This document shows, one piece after another, positions 45,121-56,719 of a stretch of 64,000 nt of DNA. The notes beneath the pieces are model-generated. The model was not told the origin of the DNA. It worked only from the letters and a program-made list of their open reading frames with translations, and did no database searches. Both the position numbers and the translations under genes were made by a program. Source of the stretch: Symsagittifera roscoffensis (lineage: Eukaryota; Xenacoelomorpha; Acoela; Convolutidae); the NCBI RefSeq assembly GCF_963678635.1, contig NC_087065.1:69070956-69134955 (forward strand), in the 5' to 3' direction. Positions within the stretch are counted from its first letter, which is position 1, and each line of letters starts with the position of its first letter.

Positions 45121-46429
45121 TTAATGTCAGTGAGTAAATTCTTCTGTCGCCGTAGGTCTTATCCCAGTGGTAATTGAAACATAATCAGGAGTTCAGGAGT
45201 TAGAAAGCATCAGTTAACTCATTCTGAGATAAGACGACTTCGAAGACCAAAGTTTTCAAGTTTACAAAACAGCTAATAATTATTAAACGTTAAATTTTGA
45301 CCAACTTTTTTGCGGTAAGCATTTGTATAGTGAAATTTGAGTACAACTTGAACCCAAATTGGGCTTGTTCCCTAAATTGTCGTTCAAACTTTACCAAGTT
45401 CAACTTCACAAAAAATTCAAAATTTTTAGGAGAAATTTCTGAAGGGTTATCACCTCTAAATTAAAAAAAATGTACACATTTTTGAAAACTCCCAAACTCG
45501 TTCTAAAATTCCAAAATGATTGCTTGCACCTCGTCGTTCATCTCGTGGAGTGAACTAATTTGAGTGGATTTCTTACCACAAGTGTTCTCTCAGGCGTTGT
45601 CTGAAGCTCAAGAAAAATCACCTATCATACTCGTTCTCGGAATTGTTTTCTGAATCGCGTTTCATCCCGGAAAACTTGTCTCTAACAAATCTCATTTCCG
45701 ACTTTGTTGTTAAAATTTCTGGTTTAAGTGGTCTCTTACCTCAGAAGTTCTACCAGGTGTTAATTGGCACTCAGGTCAAAACATTCAACTCGACTGTTCG
45801 CCGATGCGATCCAATTTTTGTAGCTCATTCTATAAATGCTTAACCTTTAGCTCCATACTTTTTGTTACTGGCACTACTTTACCACAACTAAGTATTACTT
45901 TTCCGTGTCATTGTTTTTTTAAGCCCGCTATATCTAATATGTATGTTCTGTCCTTTACTTCATAATGTACACCTGATAATAGTTTTACTAATGCTTTCAA
46001 GGTACCATTTTTTTTGCTTCGACGTTCTTTTTAATATGGTCTTCGTACTAGTAGCAAGTTCTTTTTTTATGTGACTGAACTACAACCCCGTAAAATCAAA
46101 GAATGTTTACACAGACGTTTTTTTAGCTATTAAAGATTAAGTTTCATTTTTACTGCGAAGAACACAAAGAAAATGTTTCAGAAAATTGTGTCATTATCGC
46201 TTCACGCACCAATATAGTTTAATGGCACGATTTGATAGATAACTCAGATGGTCCTCACATAAGTACTAACAATCAATGTCTCTCTTCAACACAAATATCT
46301 CGATTATTGATTAATTATCAGGACAATAATCAAGCAGTTAAATCATGTCAAAAGTATTGAGCTGATAAGGTTTTTGAATCCTTAAAATAATCTAAGCCCC
46401 TAACAAGGATAGACGATTACTTTGCATGT
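45121..46429. other. non-coding stretch
   Basis: No splice-bounded or family-like coding sequence seen. Confidence 0.45.
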
Positions 46430-47043
46430 GCCACAGAATTTTCCGACCACAGTCTTAAACAATACAAAAATGTTTTCTCAAATTACTGTCGCTTTTTATG
46501 CATGTTGTGATGAAAAAATCTGTATAAAAATTAGAATTTGGGCATATTTTAGAGCCATAGTAAAACAGATCAATTGAAAAACTGTTTAAAAAAATGATTT
46601 AAAAATGGAGAAATTTTTTTTAATTTCTAAAGTTTTCAAAAAGTTTCTTGGGAAAATTTTGGAATTTTCATGTTTTTGATTCCCGAAATTGCGCTAACAA
46701 ACTCTAAAAACTACTTTTATTTGAGTAAAAATAAGTTTTCACGGCTTAAATTAAGCTTATATAAGCTACTGCAATTAAATAAAACCTTACTAATTGGCTC
46801 AAATTGAAACCAAAAAAAAATTTAAACCGGTTTTTTTAACACTGTGAAAGGTTTTTTAAAAGTTTTTTTGTCGTTTGAATCACGACTAAAAGGGCTTTAA
46901 TATGATATATCACTCAATCCTGTCCGATGCATCTTTGTAGTAGCTGATTTTGCGTGGAAAAAAAGCAAAAAAAAAAACACACCCGAATACAAAGTTCCTC
47001 CCCATTTTCATTGGTCGGAACAATGATCTCAATAATGAAACAT
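46430..47043 (+). repeat. diverged repeat, copy 2
   Basis: The partner of 41500-42510, shorter through internal deletions. It ends where the miniature element at 47052 is inserted. Confidence 0.55.
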
Positions 47044-47051
47044 GTTATATC

Positions 47052-47271
47052 GGCTCTTTTCCAGTCCCCCACCTTTGATTTTTTCTGAATTTCATTAATA
47101 GAAAGTCCATTTAAAATTACTTTTCATCTTAGAAACTGCATTAAAACGTGTCAGCGTGAACAGGTGAACAAATTTTCAGAACATTCATAACATTCAAAAT
47201 GCCGTGTGAACAATTTTTGAACAGCTTCAGTTTGTTATTTTACGAGGGGGGTGGGAAACTGGAAAAGAACC
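47052..47271. mobile_element. hAT-like miniature element 1
   Basis: Left end GGCTCTTTTCCAGTCCCCCACC. The right end read in reverse is GGTTCTTTTCCAGTTTCCCACC, so these are terminal inverted repeats of about 22 bases. The flanks carry a perfect 8-base duplication, GTTATATC (47044-47051 and 47272-47279). 8-base duplications are typical of hAT transposons. No coding capacity, so mobilisation would be in trans. Confidence 0.85.
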
Positions 47272-47601
47272 GTTATATCAATGGAAAACGCCGAAAATCA
47301 TCTTATGCAAAAAAGTATAAGCAAGTACATCAAGAGCAGACTCTCGAAAAAAAACATTAATGACGACCATTTTTTTAGTATATGGAAAAAAAGCTTCTCA
47401 TAGAATTTTCAAATGGAAAAATGCATATCATAGAGATTTCATACAATTGTTTGTACGTATGAACTTGTATAAAAATGTTTTGTGAGAAATTTTATGTCAA
47501 CAAGTCTAGAAACACAGAAAATGGCGTGTGCGTTGGAGAGAAGATCCCATTATATTATCTGAGATACATTTGTCTAACAAAAGTTTTCAAAACTCGAAAA
47601 G

Positions 47602-48141
47602 GCTCTTTTTCCTCCCCCCCCCCCCCCCCCCACCTCACACAAACATGAATTTTATGGTGTAACGAGTGATTTTACAATGTTTGTTATGAGGACCAAATAT
47701 GTTTGTCATGGCCTAATTACTCCATATGTCAATTTAGCTCTTTTTCCTTCCCCCCCCCCCGCCCCCACCTCACACGAGCTTCAATTTTTTAGTGTAACGA
47801 GTGGTTTTACGAGGTTGAGTATGAAGACCAAATATGTTTGTCATGGCCTAATTAGTCTGTATGTGAACTTTCATAACAATCCGACAATGTCGTTAACAAA
47901 TTTACATGTAAAAATTTGCAGGTGGGGGGGAAAAGGAAAAAGAGCCGTCAATTTTCATAGTCACTTGTGAACTTTCATAACAATCCGACAATGTCGTCAA
48001 CAAATTTACATGTAAAAATTTGCAGGTGGGGGGGGGGGGGGGGGAAAAGGAAAAAGAGCCGTCAATTTTCATAACAATCGAACAAAGTGAAAAAAAAATT
48101 TTTGGTAAAATTTTGCAGGTAGGGGAAAAGGAAAAAGAGCC
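47602..48141. mobile_element. hAT-like miniature element 2, internally expanded
   Basis: Starts GGCTCTTTTTCCTCCCC and ends GGGGAAAAGGAAAAAGAGCC, with a perfect 8-base duplication CTCGAAAA (47594-47601 and 48142-48149). Inside are two tandem units with C runs (from 47603 and about 47728) and three with G runs (47862, 47966, about 48066), so the element has grown by duplicating each terminal part. Confidence 0.85.
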
Positions 48142-48528
48142 CTCGAAAATTCTATGATAAACAACTTTGATTAAACCGCAGGTACTGTAAGCTACTATTT
48201 TTTCTAACTATTCTGAAATGATAGAATCGGAAAGGGCCCCTGATGGTTTGTTTCGACCCCCTCCACCCCATTGTTATCGTGTAACGAAGGTTTTTACTAA
48301 GATAAGTATGAAAACATCATACCCATGCCATGGCCGTGCAGGTGGGAATTAGGGAAAGAGCTTCTCTTACTACTCAGTTTGTTATAAATGGTTTTTGAGT
48401 GGTTTTTGGGCGACTTTCGCTTAAAACGGTAGGAAGCTCTTATACCACCCTCCCACCTGCCATTTTCCGAATTTCTATTTTTTTTTACTTGCGTGACTCA
48501 TGAAAATTGGCATGTTGTTCAATTACCC
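48142..48528. repeat. decayed relatives of the miniature elements
   Basis: CAGGTGGGAATTAGGGAAAGAGC (48340-48362) and GAAGCTCTTATACCACCCTCCC (48431-48455) look like mutated ends of the same family. Boundaries and target duplications are not visible. Confidence 0.4.
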
Positions 48529-48752
48529 GGCTCCTTTCCAGTTTCCCCCCTTCAAATTCATTTTTGAAAACCTTATTTAACGTTGTCATAATGCAATGGC
48601 AATGAAAATTGGCATGGTGAACAAATCGACAATTATGAACAGATTTGTTCTTCATACTTTGCAGCGTAACGTCACGCATTTAGCCGTAACAACACGTAAA
48701 ACAAACATAAAAATCGATATTTTGAAAAGTGGGGGGGGAGTGTAAAAGAGCC
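48529..48752. mobile_element. hAT-like miniature element 3
   Basis: Left end GGCTCCTTTCCAGTTTCCCCCC. The right end in reverse is GGCTCTTTTACACTCCCCCCCC. A perfect 8-base duplication AATTACCC lies at 48521-48528 and 48753-48760. Same family as the copies at 47052 and 47602. Confidence 0.85.
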
Positions 48753-49054
48753 AATTACCCATTTCCCATTTATAAACATTTATTATCTTTCTTCATATAT
48801 AACTTCGTAAAATCAATGGTAGAATTGGTGTTTATATAAGGGAAAAGTCAGATACTCTTGCTATTTTTTCTTGCGTTTTCTTGCGTTTTTTCTCACCCAC
48901 CTGCAATTTTTACAATTGAAAGTTTTGTTCTCCTTTTAAACAACATGGAACCTGATCTAAACTACATTTTATGATTGGATAAATTAGATATTTTACCAAT
49001 GTAAAGTATTTAATATTAACCAATCATGATCCATCTAACTAACAATCCACTTAT

Positions 49055-49290
49055 TTGTAAGTGCTGAAATTACTTGTAATTTCAGCACCAGAGAGATTTG
49101 AATTTAACTTAGAAGTTAGTTGGACTCTCCCGAGTACTTCAGCAGCCGCAATAAACCAGTATACCCTAGATCTATTGAGCCTAGCAGAGACTAGTTAAAC
49201 AACCTGAGACTAGATAGTATAAGAGTGAGATTAGGATCGGTATTAGACTAAGAAGTTGCACGAATCTATCCGGCCGAAAATAAGATAGCG
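49055..49290 (+). promoter_or_regulatory. putative 5' LTR region of element 3
   Basis: Begins about TGTAAGTGCTGAAATTAC and carries AATAAA at 49150-49155. No second LTR is available for comparison and no convincing primer-binding site was found, so both ends are open. A perfect 24-base palindrome lies at its start (49062-49087). Confidence 0.4.
49062..49087. repeat. perfect 12-bp hairpin
   Basis: TGCTGAAATTAC and GTAATTTCAGCA separated by two bases. It is at the proposed start of the element 3 LTR. Possible roles are LTR-end recognition or RNA structure; unproven. Confidence 0.85.
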
Positions 49291-49293
49291 TGA

Positions 49294-49674
49294 CGAGCAG
49301 ACGGTGTACCCTATCCGAAATTACTCTATGAGTTACACTTCGGTCCTAACTCATCTGGTGCGACCATAAGTCTCGAACAAGACCTTAATAGCTTAGAATT
49401 AACCAATAATAGATTAGAAATTAGACAAAACATTAACAAAATGTTATACGACGATAATTTAATCGAAATGTCTCTACGACTCAATAGATCAGAACCAATA
49501 TTCCGAACGATAACAGAACTACCCGGAATTGGAAGAAGACCTCGAACCAGAGACGACATACGACAAAGTAGAAACTTACCCTATAGTTATATGATAGTTC
49601 GGCAAAACCCAACACAAACTTTTGTATTTAGAATACTACTAGCAATGAATTTAGATTTTCATTTACAAACATAA
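49294..49674 (+). CDS. leader-region ORF A of element 3, unknown
   Basis: 126 codons open after TGA at 49291. The first ATG is at 49441, but the frame reads protein-like before it (SGATISLEQDLNSLELTN). It continues with RSEPIFRTITELPGIGRR and ends LLAMNLDFHLQT. Leu-rich heptad-like spacing in the first part hints at a helix. No known domain seen. It may be a 5' exon or a short accessory protein. Chance is possible but less likely at this length. Confidence 0.4.
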   Translation, partial: RADGVPYPKLLYELHFGPNSSGATISLEQDLNSLELTNNRLEIRQNINKMLYDDNLIEMSLRLNRSEPIFRTITELPGIGRRPRTRDDIRQSRNLPYSYMIVRQNPTQTFVFRILLAMNLDFHLQT

Positions 49675-50580
49675 AATTTTGAAGTCAATCTTCAAAATCA
49701 TTTCAAGCGCTAAACAAAATTATTAATATACAATAACGATTGATAAAAAGATCTCAGATCGTTTTCCTAAAATTCTGCAGTAATATACAAAACATGTTTG
49801 AAAAATATTTATTGAAAAATCAAAATAAAAATTAGTAGCATGACAATAAATGGTTAGTAATCATAAATCATCCTGTTGTTCCAGCTTCATCACCTAAACA
49901 TAACAGCATTCATAAGCTCACTAATATCATAAAAACACTAAATCTTTTCCTTACACAAATTTAAATCATTTTAAAACTTAAATTCACTTAAATTTAAAAT
50001 CAGATCATCAAGGCTTATCCTTGGATCTTAAATCATTTTCTATTTAATTAAATTTAAAACTTGATCATCGAGGCCTATCCTTGGATCAAAAAAGAACGAC
50101 TTTGTTCTCCCCCACCCACTTAACTAGTGTCTAACGACCTCAAACGTCGATTCACTATCCAACCCTTTCTAAAAACCCAGGACTAATAGAAATTTTTACA
50201 AAAAACAAAACTAATCATTCAAATTAAGATAAACAGTGAAGAACTTCGGTTATTCATCCTTCACTTGATCCCCCTTCTTACCAGACCCAGGATAAATCTT
50301 AGACTTAGTAAGTTTAAAATAGTATCTAACGAACTACTCGCGTTCTAATTATACCTGAACCTTGTGGATCGATTTACTATTCTCCAACCCTTGAACACAA
50401 TCACTACCCTTAAGTAAGATTAAGTAAGTTAACACCTTAGCTTATACTAGCCACGAGAAAGTAAAAAATCATTCTTCGGAATAGATATACTTTTCTCTCC
50501 AACCCTGAACAAATAGACCCAGGTTAAGCTAACCAAAAAATCGTAAGGACTAACAGTTTAAGCAAATAGAAATCATTTAA
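49675..50580 (+). other. non-coding leader of element 3
   Basis: About 900 bases without a long frame, containing a 38-base imperfect direct repeat (49990-50027 and 50050-50087, five mismatches, core TATCCTTGGATC). The repeats might be RNA structure or protein-binding sites. Confidence 0.55.
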
Positions 50581-51078
50581 CAACCTTTTGCACCCGTCAT
50601 CCTAAACCTTATTTCATTTAAAAACCTAGGAAATAAACAAACAATCGTTTTACACAATTGTGAAATAGATAACAAAAAATACGACCTTGTAATCACACCT
50701 CATACACAAACAGTTGGATACATTCGAACAAAACGACAAACACTAAAGAGAAAAATAATAACTAAACAAAAACAAATAACACGAAAAAGATTTTCAAAAA
50801 ATCGAAACGCATTTTCAGAATCAGAAACCAACAGTTTAGACGAACTTTATAAACTAAAAGAATCAATAGATAAAAATTGCCCAATTCACGATCAATTATA
50901 TTTCTCTGACTCAGAAACAACTTCAAATTCATCAAAAAGAGGAAAAAGAAGAATAAAAAAGCAGTATAAACACAAACCAGTACATTTATACAATTGGAAT
51001 CAACCAATTAGACACATTGATAATTACATATTAACAGTCATCGAACGAAAAAATGAGCTCAACGCACACCCCAGGTGA
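50581..51078 (+). CDS. leader-region ORF B of element 3, no ATG
   Basis: 165 codons open from TAA at 50578 to TGA at 51076, with no ATG anywhere in the frame. It is strongly basic in the middle (TKRQTLKRKIITKQKQ and later SKRGKRRIKKQYK) with an acidic Ser-rich patch between. It overlaps the gag start by 26 bases in another frame. A basic, ATG-less frame suggests an exon joined by splicing, or non-AUG initiation. A donor-like CCCAG|GTGAAG lies at its end. No family recognised. Confidence 0.5.
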   Translation, partial: QPFAPVILNLISFKNLGNKQTIVLHNCEIDNKKYDLVITPHTQTVGYIRTKRQTLKRKIITKQKQITRKRFSKNRNAFSESETNSLDELYKLKESIDKNCPIHDQLYFSDSETTSNSSKRGKRRIKKQYKHKPVHLYNWNQPIRHIDNYILTVIERKNELNAHPR

Positions 51079-54000
51079 AGAAAGTCCAGATGATGATGAT
51101 ATCTTCCCCTTTATAGTAGATGCAACCACTGATAGAGGACTGCATATACTTTGCAAAAATTTACTCTTAAATTTGTTTGAACCCGGAATCAGTCCATGTA
51201 AAACAGAGTTCCCAGATTGAAAAATCAAAAGACAAATTATCGATCACTATCTAAAAGATATATGTAACCTAACACAACACTACGGAATTTACACCATAGA
51301 ATTCACCTCACCAAACCCGAATCACAGCAAATATGTAATTCAAACAGACGACCTTGATTTAGAATTTTCAAAAGTATTCTCAGAATATATAAAAAGCACA
51401 CAATATCATAACTCACAAAGAGCAAACTCCATATTCACCAATGAAGTTTTTGCAATAATATATAGTTATATCTCGATATTAGAAAACGAAATCCCACTCC
51501 CAAATGTCTCACCGACAGAAACATCGAAACATATAAGAGTACGACATGAAATCACACTACTCTCTAGTTTTCTAAATATCATTAAAGAAAATTTCACGAA
51601 AGATGAAGTTTCACAACATACAAAACACGACTTACAAAAAATCTTGGCATGGTTTATAATAGATTATTTCACACATAATATAGATTTAATTTCACATGCA
51701 AGAAAAGATTTTAGACCTCAAAACTCAAACAATGATACTGCCATCACAGAACAATCAGACTATGTTTGGGACCCCGAATGGTCTCATTATGCATTCATAA
51801 ATATCCCACAATCAATCTCCAGTCAAGCAATAAGTACAATAACTTATGTAAGAGATTACGTAAAAGTAACACCATTAACCATTGATGCAACACCATTAAA
51901 CTATAATACATTTTTACCTGATATGCAAAATAATAGTTTAAACTCCACAGTCATACACAATGAAAACCTCAATGGAACTAGGAATCTTACTCAACAAGAT
52001 ATCCAGACACCATCACACTTCATAAATGAAGAAATCGTACACACAACAACTACACAACAAAGTATTTCACCAATACGTCCAAACTTGACAACACCAAGAA
52101 ATACAAATCCTTCACAAACACAGGTAACCTTACAATCAACCGTTAAACCTTCGGTTGCCCCAAAATATTCACACATGGATTACCAAACATACAGACCCAT
52201 GACAATACCGCCAAAAACACGCAAAACGTTCACTAGAAACAATTTTGCAGACCATAATTATAATTACACACATCCATCAAAAACAAATCATCAACCACGA
52301 AGAAATTTTAGTAATTATACAAGATCTCGAAATTGGGATAACCCAATGGCACAAACTAATTCAGTAAATTTCCAAACAAACTTACATCCTCCACAGGATC
52401 GTAGTGAAAATTATCCATTTTTTCAACAAAATAAAAATAAAAAACAAACATCTTATCAAATGGATTACTTATCCTCAGATGATGATTTTTTACAACCAGA
52501 TATATTTGCACCATATAATCAAGAATATCGTGGACAAGGAGTACAGAAACTACATACAAATCATAGAATTTTTTCTCCACAACCGATAGATACACAAAAT
52601 CAAAAACCAATTCAGCAACAAAACCCAATTAATACACAATATTTTCAACCAATTCAGCAACAAAACCCAAAGATCACACACTCGTATCAACCGACACAAA
52701 TGCAAAATGAAATACCACTCCCATATTATCTTCAACAACACGAAATAACAAGAAATCAACTTTCAAATTTTTCTCAAATGCCAAATGCAGCAGAATCATT
52801 ACAAATGACAATGAATCCATACCTTATGGGTGGATCATCAATAACATCAAATAAACCTTTAATGGTATTCACAGGAACAGACCCTGAATATTCTGTAGAA
52901 GACTATTTAAATGCAGTAACAGCAAATTTGATTTTAAATATAGGACCTGAACCAATTAATACGCCACTACATCAAAACTGGATACATCGACGCACAGCGT
53001 TGATACAAACAACTTTAGATGGCGCAGCCCAAAAATGGTTTTCAGTATTGCCTCTAGAAATAAAATCAAATTGGAAAAGGTTTACACAAGAATTTTCAAA
53101 AATGTTGGACTCAGAAAGAAACAAACAACAACAAAGAGTTTTATGTAATGAAATTCGCAGATTACCAAATGAAACCATCAAGCAATTAGCAGTACGAATC
53201 GAAACACTAGTTCGAAAAGCATATTCATTAAATACACATGACTATAAAAACACAAAGATGACAGAAATCTTAATGATGACCTTAACACCACAATTAAGGA
53301 AAATAGCAATAAAAAAGAGAGCATCCCATCCTTCTTCAATTCGAGAACCCGATTTAGATTTTCGAAAACTCGTAGACAAACTAGAACAAGCAGAAATCAC
53401 AATGAAACTTGAAGAAACGGAAAATCTGAAATTACAATACGTTAACAGAATTGAAACAGCTTCCACAAATATAAACAATATACAGGAATCAGATACAGAC
53501 CTCGTTGAAAAAATCACTGAAATACTCAATATTTACGAAAAGAACCCAAACTTTAAAGGCAAACCATCTTTCAAAAAATGGTGTAATTATTGCCGACGAT
53601 ACGGACATAGTATTTCCGAATGTAGACAAAAACAGCAAGACAATCAAAATAAACCTCAAAAATATAAAGAACCAAATAAATCATTCCACCAATACATGAA
53701 AAAAGATCAAAATCTACCGAACAAAAATGTATACAGCAACAATAGTTCAGGAAAACCACTCCCGAACAATACAAATTATACAAGAAACCAATCACCACAA
53801 AACTCAAGTTATAGAGGAAGATCGCCAGAACGAAGAAATACACAAAATTCGTCACAAAATCACTACAATAGACCAAACAGTAGAAATAACTACTCCAGAT
53901 CTAATTCAAACACACAATTTGTTTCTAGATCTAATTCCCAATCAAGAAATAGTTACTATCCAAACAATTATTCACGAAACTCATCATATAATAGAAATAG

Positions 54001-56703
54001 AAACTATTCCAATAATCGAAATAGAAGCTATTCCAACAACCGAAATCAGTATTGTCCAAACAATCGATCAAGAAATAACTCATATAATAAATCAAACGGT
54101 AATTATCAAAATAGATCGCGAAATAATTCACAAAATCGACATTCAAGTTATAATAATCGTTATAGAAATTATTCCCAATCACCACACCGGAATAATAATC
54201 ACTATAATAATTCTCATAATCGCCACAGAAGTAGTACACCTAAACATCAAAGACATATTAATCAAGTACAATCTAATTCAGAAACAACATCAGACCCTCC
54301 AGGTATTAATGACACAGTAACTGATACGTTACAACTCAATCAAATAAATTGTGGATCATCAGATTCAGAAAGCGACGCAGAAAACACTCTCTCCATCAAT
54401 ATGATAAAAATCGAAAATGACTATGAAACTGTCATATATGAACAACCATTTTCATCACACATATATGAAAATCAATCAGAATTTCTTCACAATTATTATA
54501 CTAAACCCATACATTCCACACCAACGACGCAAGAAACTAATGGAATTAACACTACAAATCAACCCACTGAAAATGACAAAACAAAATGCTTGAATACAAA
54601 TCACATCTACCAAAATATACAAAAAGAACAACCCAAAGAAAAAATTTGGACAATACCATTTCTCTTAGAAAGTCCAAGAAACAAAGAATTTCAACCACCA
54701 GATCTTGAAATTGATTTTTTAATTGATTCAGGAGCAGAATCAAATATAATAAACATTCCCACATGGAATGAAATAAAAACCTTACACCCAAAGCTAACAC
54801 CTCTTGAAACCTCCAGCAAACTAGCAACAGCACAAGGATCAACATTAATAAACTACGGAAAAATTCAATTATTTCTTCTCCCCACAAGAACAATGGAGCA
54901 AGACAAAATTTTAACCAAACCATTTAAACAAATATTCCATATCACTGATATTAAACACAATATCATTGGAATACCATTCATATCTAAATATATACCAACA
55001 ATCAACATCTTAAACAGTAAAATATTAACCAAAGATAAATATACAAAAACAAAAGACACATCCCTAACATTTTTTCAAAGATTAAATAAACAACCACCAT
55101 TCTTTTCAAAATTCTATCCAATATATAACCAACAAAGAAAACACCTGAAACCACTATCAGGAAACATATACAATTTTTCAATAAAGCAAGTTCATCAATA
55201 TGATAAAAAGCAAAACAGACAAAAATTTTATATGTCAGATTTTGAATTCAAACCTATTCATAAATTTTTCAAAATCACAATCTCATCAATAAAATATTTG
55301 AAAAACTCGAATTCAGATATTATTTCCTTACATGTATACAACAATACACCTTACCAAGTAACATTACCTTTAGGACTTTTAGGCTATTGCAAAACCAACG
55401 CTACAATATCACCAATACACGAAAAAGCATATCGTGTAAATAATATACTCCAATTACTAGATATTTGCCAGTCCACAATCCTTAATGAAGAATTATCTAT
55501 ATATAATATAATAAGTAACGAAAACAGAAATACGGATTATTTCACAGAAACCCCATATTTCAAACCTACATTCAACATAAGTAACTACACAGAGAATCAA
55601 CAGAAATTTTTAACAATGTTTAATTTCCAACATTCACAGATAACACAAGACGAATTTGAAAAACTAGCCAAACAGCTAATTAAATATTCATCAGTCTATG
55701 CAACATCCAAATTTGATGTTGGCAAAATCAGCTCATCACTACATCTCCCATTAAAACCAGACGCAGTTTTCAAAAAACAAAGAGCAAGTAAAGTACCAAT
55801 TCACTTACACGATAAAGTGAACAGATTACTCGACATTTTAGAACAATACAACATTATATCACCAGTAAACAAAGAAGAACAACCAAAAGGCAACACATTT
55901 ATCAACCCTGTTATCATTCTAGCTAAAGGAGAATCATTAAAAATCGTTCTCGATGCTAGATACCTCAACTCACTCATAGATGAATCAAAGTGTAATTGGC
56001 CCATTGAACCAATACAAGTTATTTTAACAAAAATAAACGGAAAATACTTTACCACCGCCGATATGAATAGTGCATATAATCAAATGCCATTAGACGAACA
56101 ATCACGACATTTAACACAATTTGTTATTGGAAATCAACAATACGAATTCAACCGTTTATTCTATGGAATATCCATAGGACCAGCAGCATTTTCAGCTTTT
56201 ATGAGCAAAATTTTTCGACCACTAATACTCAAGAAAAACGCAATCACCTATTTAGACGATGTTTTTATGCAATCACAGACTAAAGAAGAATTGTTCAATG
56301 TTTTAGAACAATATCACCAAATACTTCAGAACGAATATCTGAAGGCCGCCCCTGATAAATCAAACTTCTTTTTGACAAGAGTTAAATTCTTAGGACATAA
56401 TATAGAAAGAAAAACAATCACTCCATTAAAATCACGCATTGACGCCATTCAGAAACTCCAACCACCAACAAATAAAAAGAAAATCCAAGAATTCCTTGGA
56501 ATGTTAAACTTTTTAAGCAAATATGTTTATAAAATGCAATTATATCTACGACCATTCTACAATATACTTAGACAACAAAATAATTTTGAATGGAATACAG
56601 AACATCAAACACGATTTGAAGAAATAAAGAAACTCTTAACTGAACAAATTTCAAACACAATTCCAGATCCCGATCAACCATTTTATGCATTATTACGCAG
56701 AAT
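51053..56703 (+). pseudogene. gag-protease-reverse transcriptase of element 3
   Basis: The ATG at 51053 starts the same frame that runs to 56755, broken only by TGA at 51218-51220. The gag capsid-like part precedes a CCHC knuckle at 53582-53623 (CNYCRRYGHSISEC). An Asn/Ser/Arg/Tyr-rich linker (about 53760-54240) follows. The protease has LIDSGAESNI at 54719-54748. RT spans about 55790-56500, with TADMNSAYNQMPL, the LFYGISIGPAAF motif and YLDD at 56249-56260. There is no stop between gag and pol, so it would be made as one chain. At 56685-56719 a 16-base duplication breaks into RNase H. Later-starting versions from 51644 miss the true gag start. Confidence 0.9.
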
Positions 56704-56719
56704 ATGCATTATTGCGCAG
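56685..56719 (+). other. imperfect 16-base duplication breaking RNase H
   Basis: ATGCATTATTACGCAG (56685-56700), AAT, then ATGCATTATTGCGCAG (56704-56719). The RT frame ends at 56755 in nonsense, and RNase H resumes in the next frame at about 56718. The usual D-A-S block before GAALLQ is missing at this point. Confidence 0.85.

Noticed and set aside
49352..49362. TGGTGCGACC as the primer-binding site of element 3
   Set aside because: It starts with TGG, but I could not match the rest to a tRNA 3' end with confidence. It also lies inside ORF A, and the LTR end is unknown.
53727..54320. Plus- and minus-strand ORFs inside the N/S/R-rich gag-pol linker
   Set aside because: They are shadows of low-complexity codons (for example Ile/Thr repeats) of the gag-pol frame.
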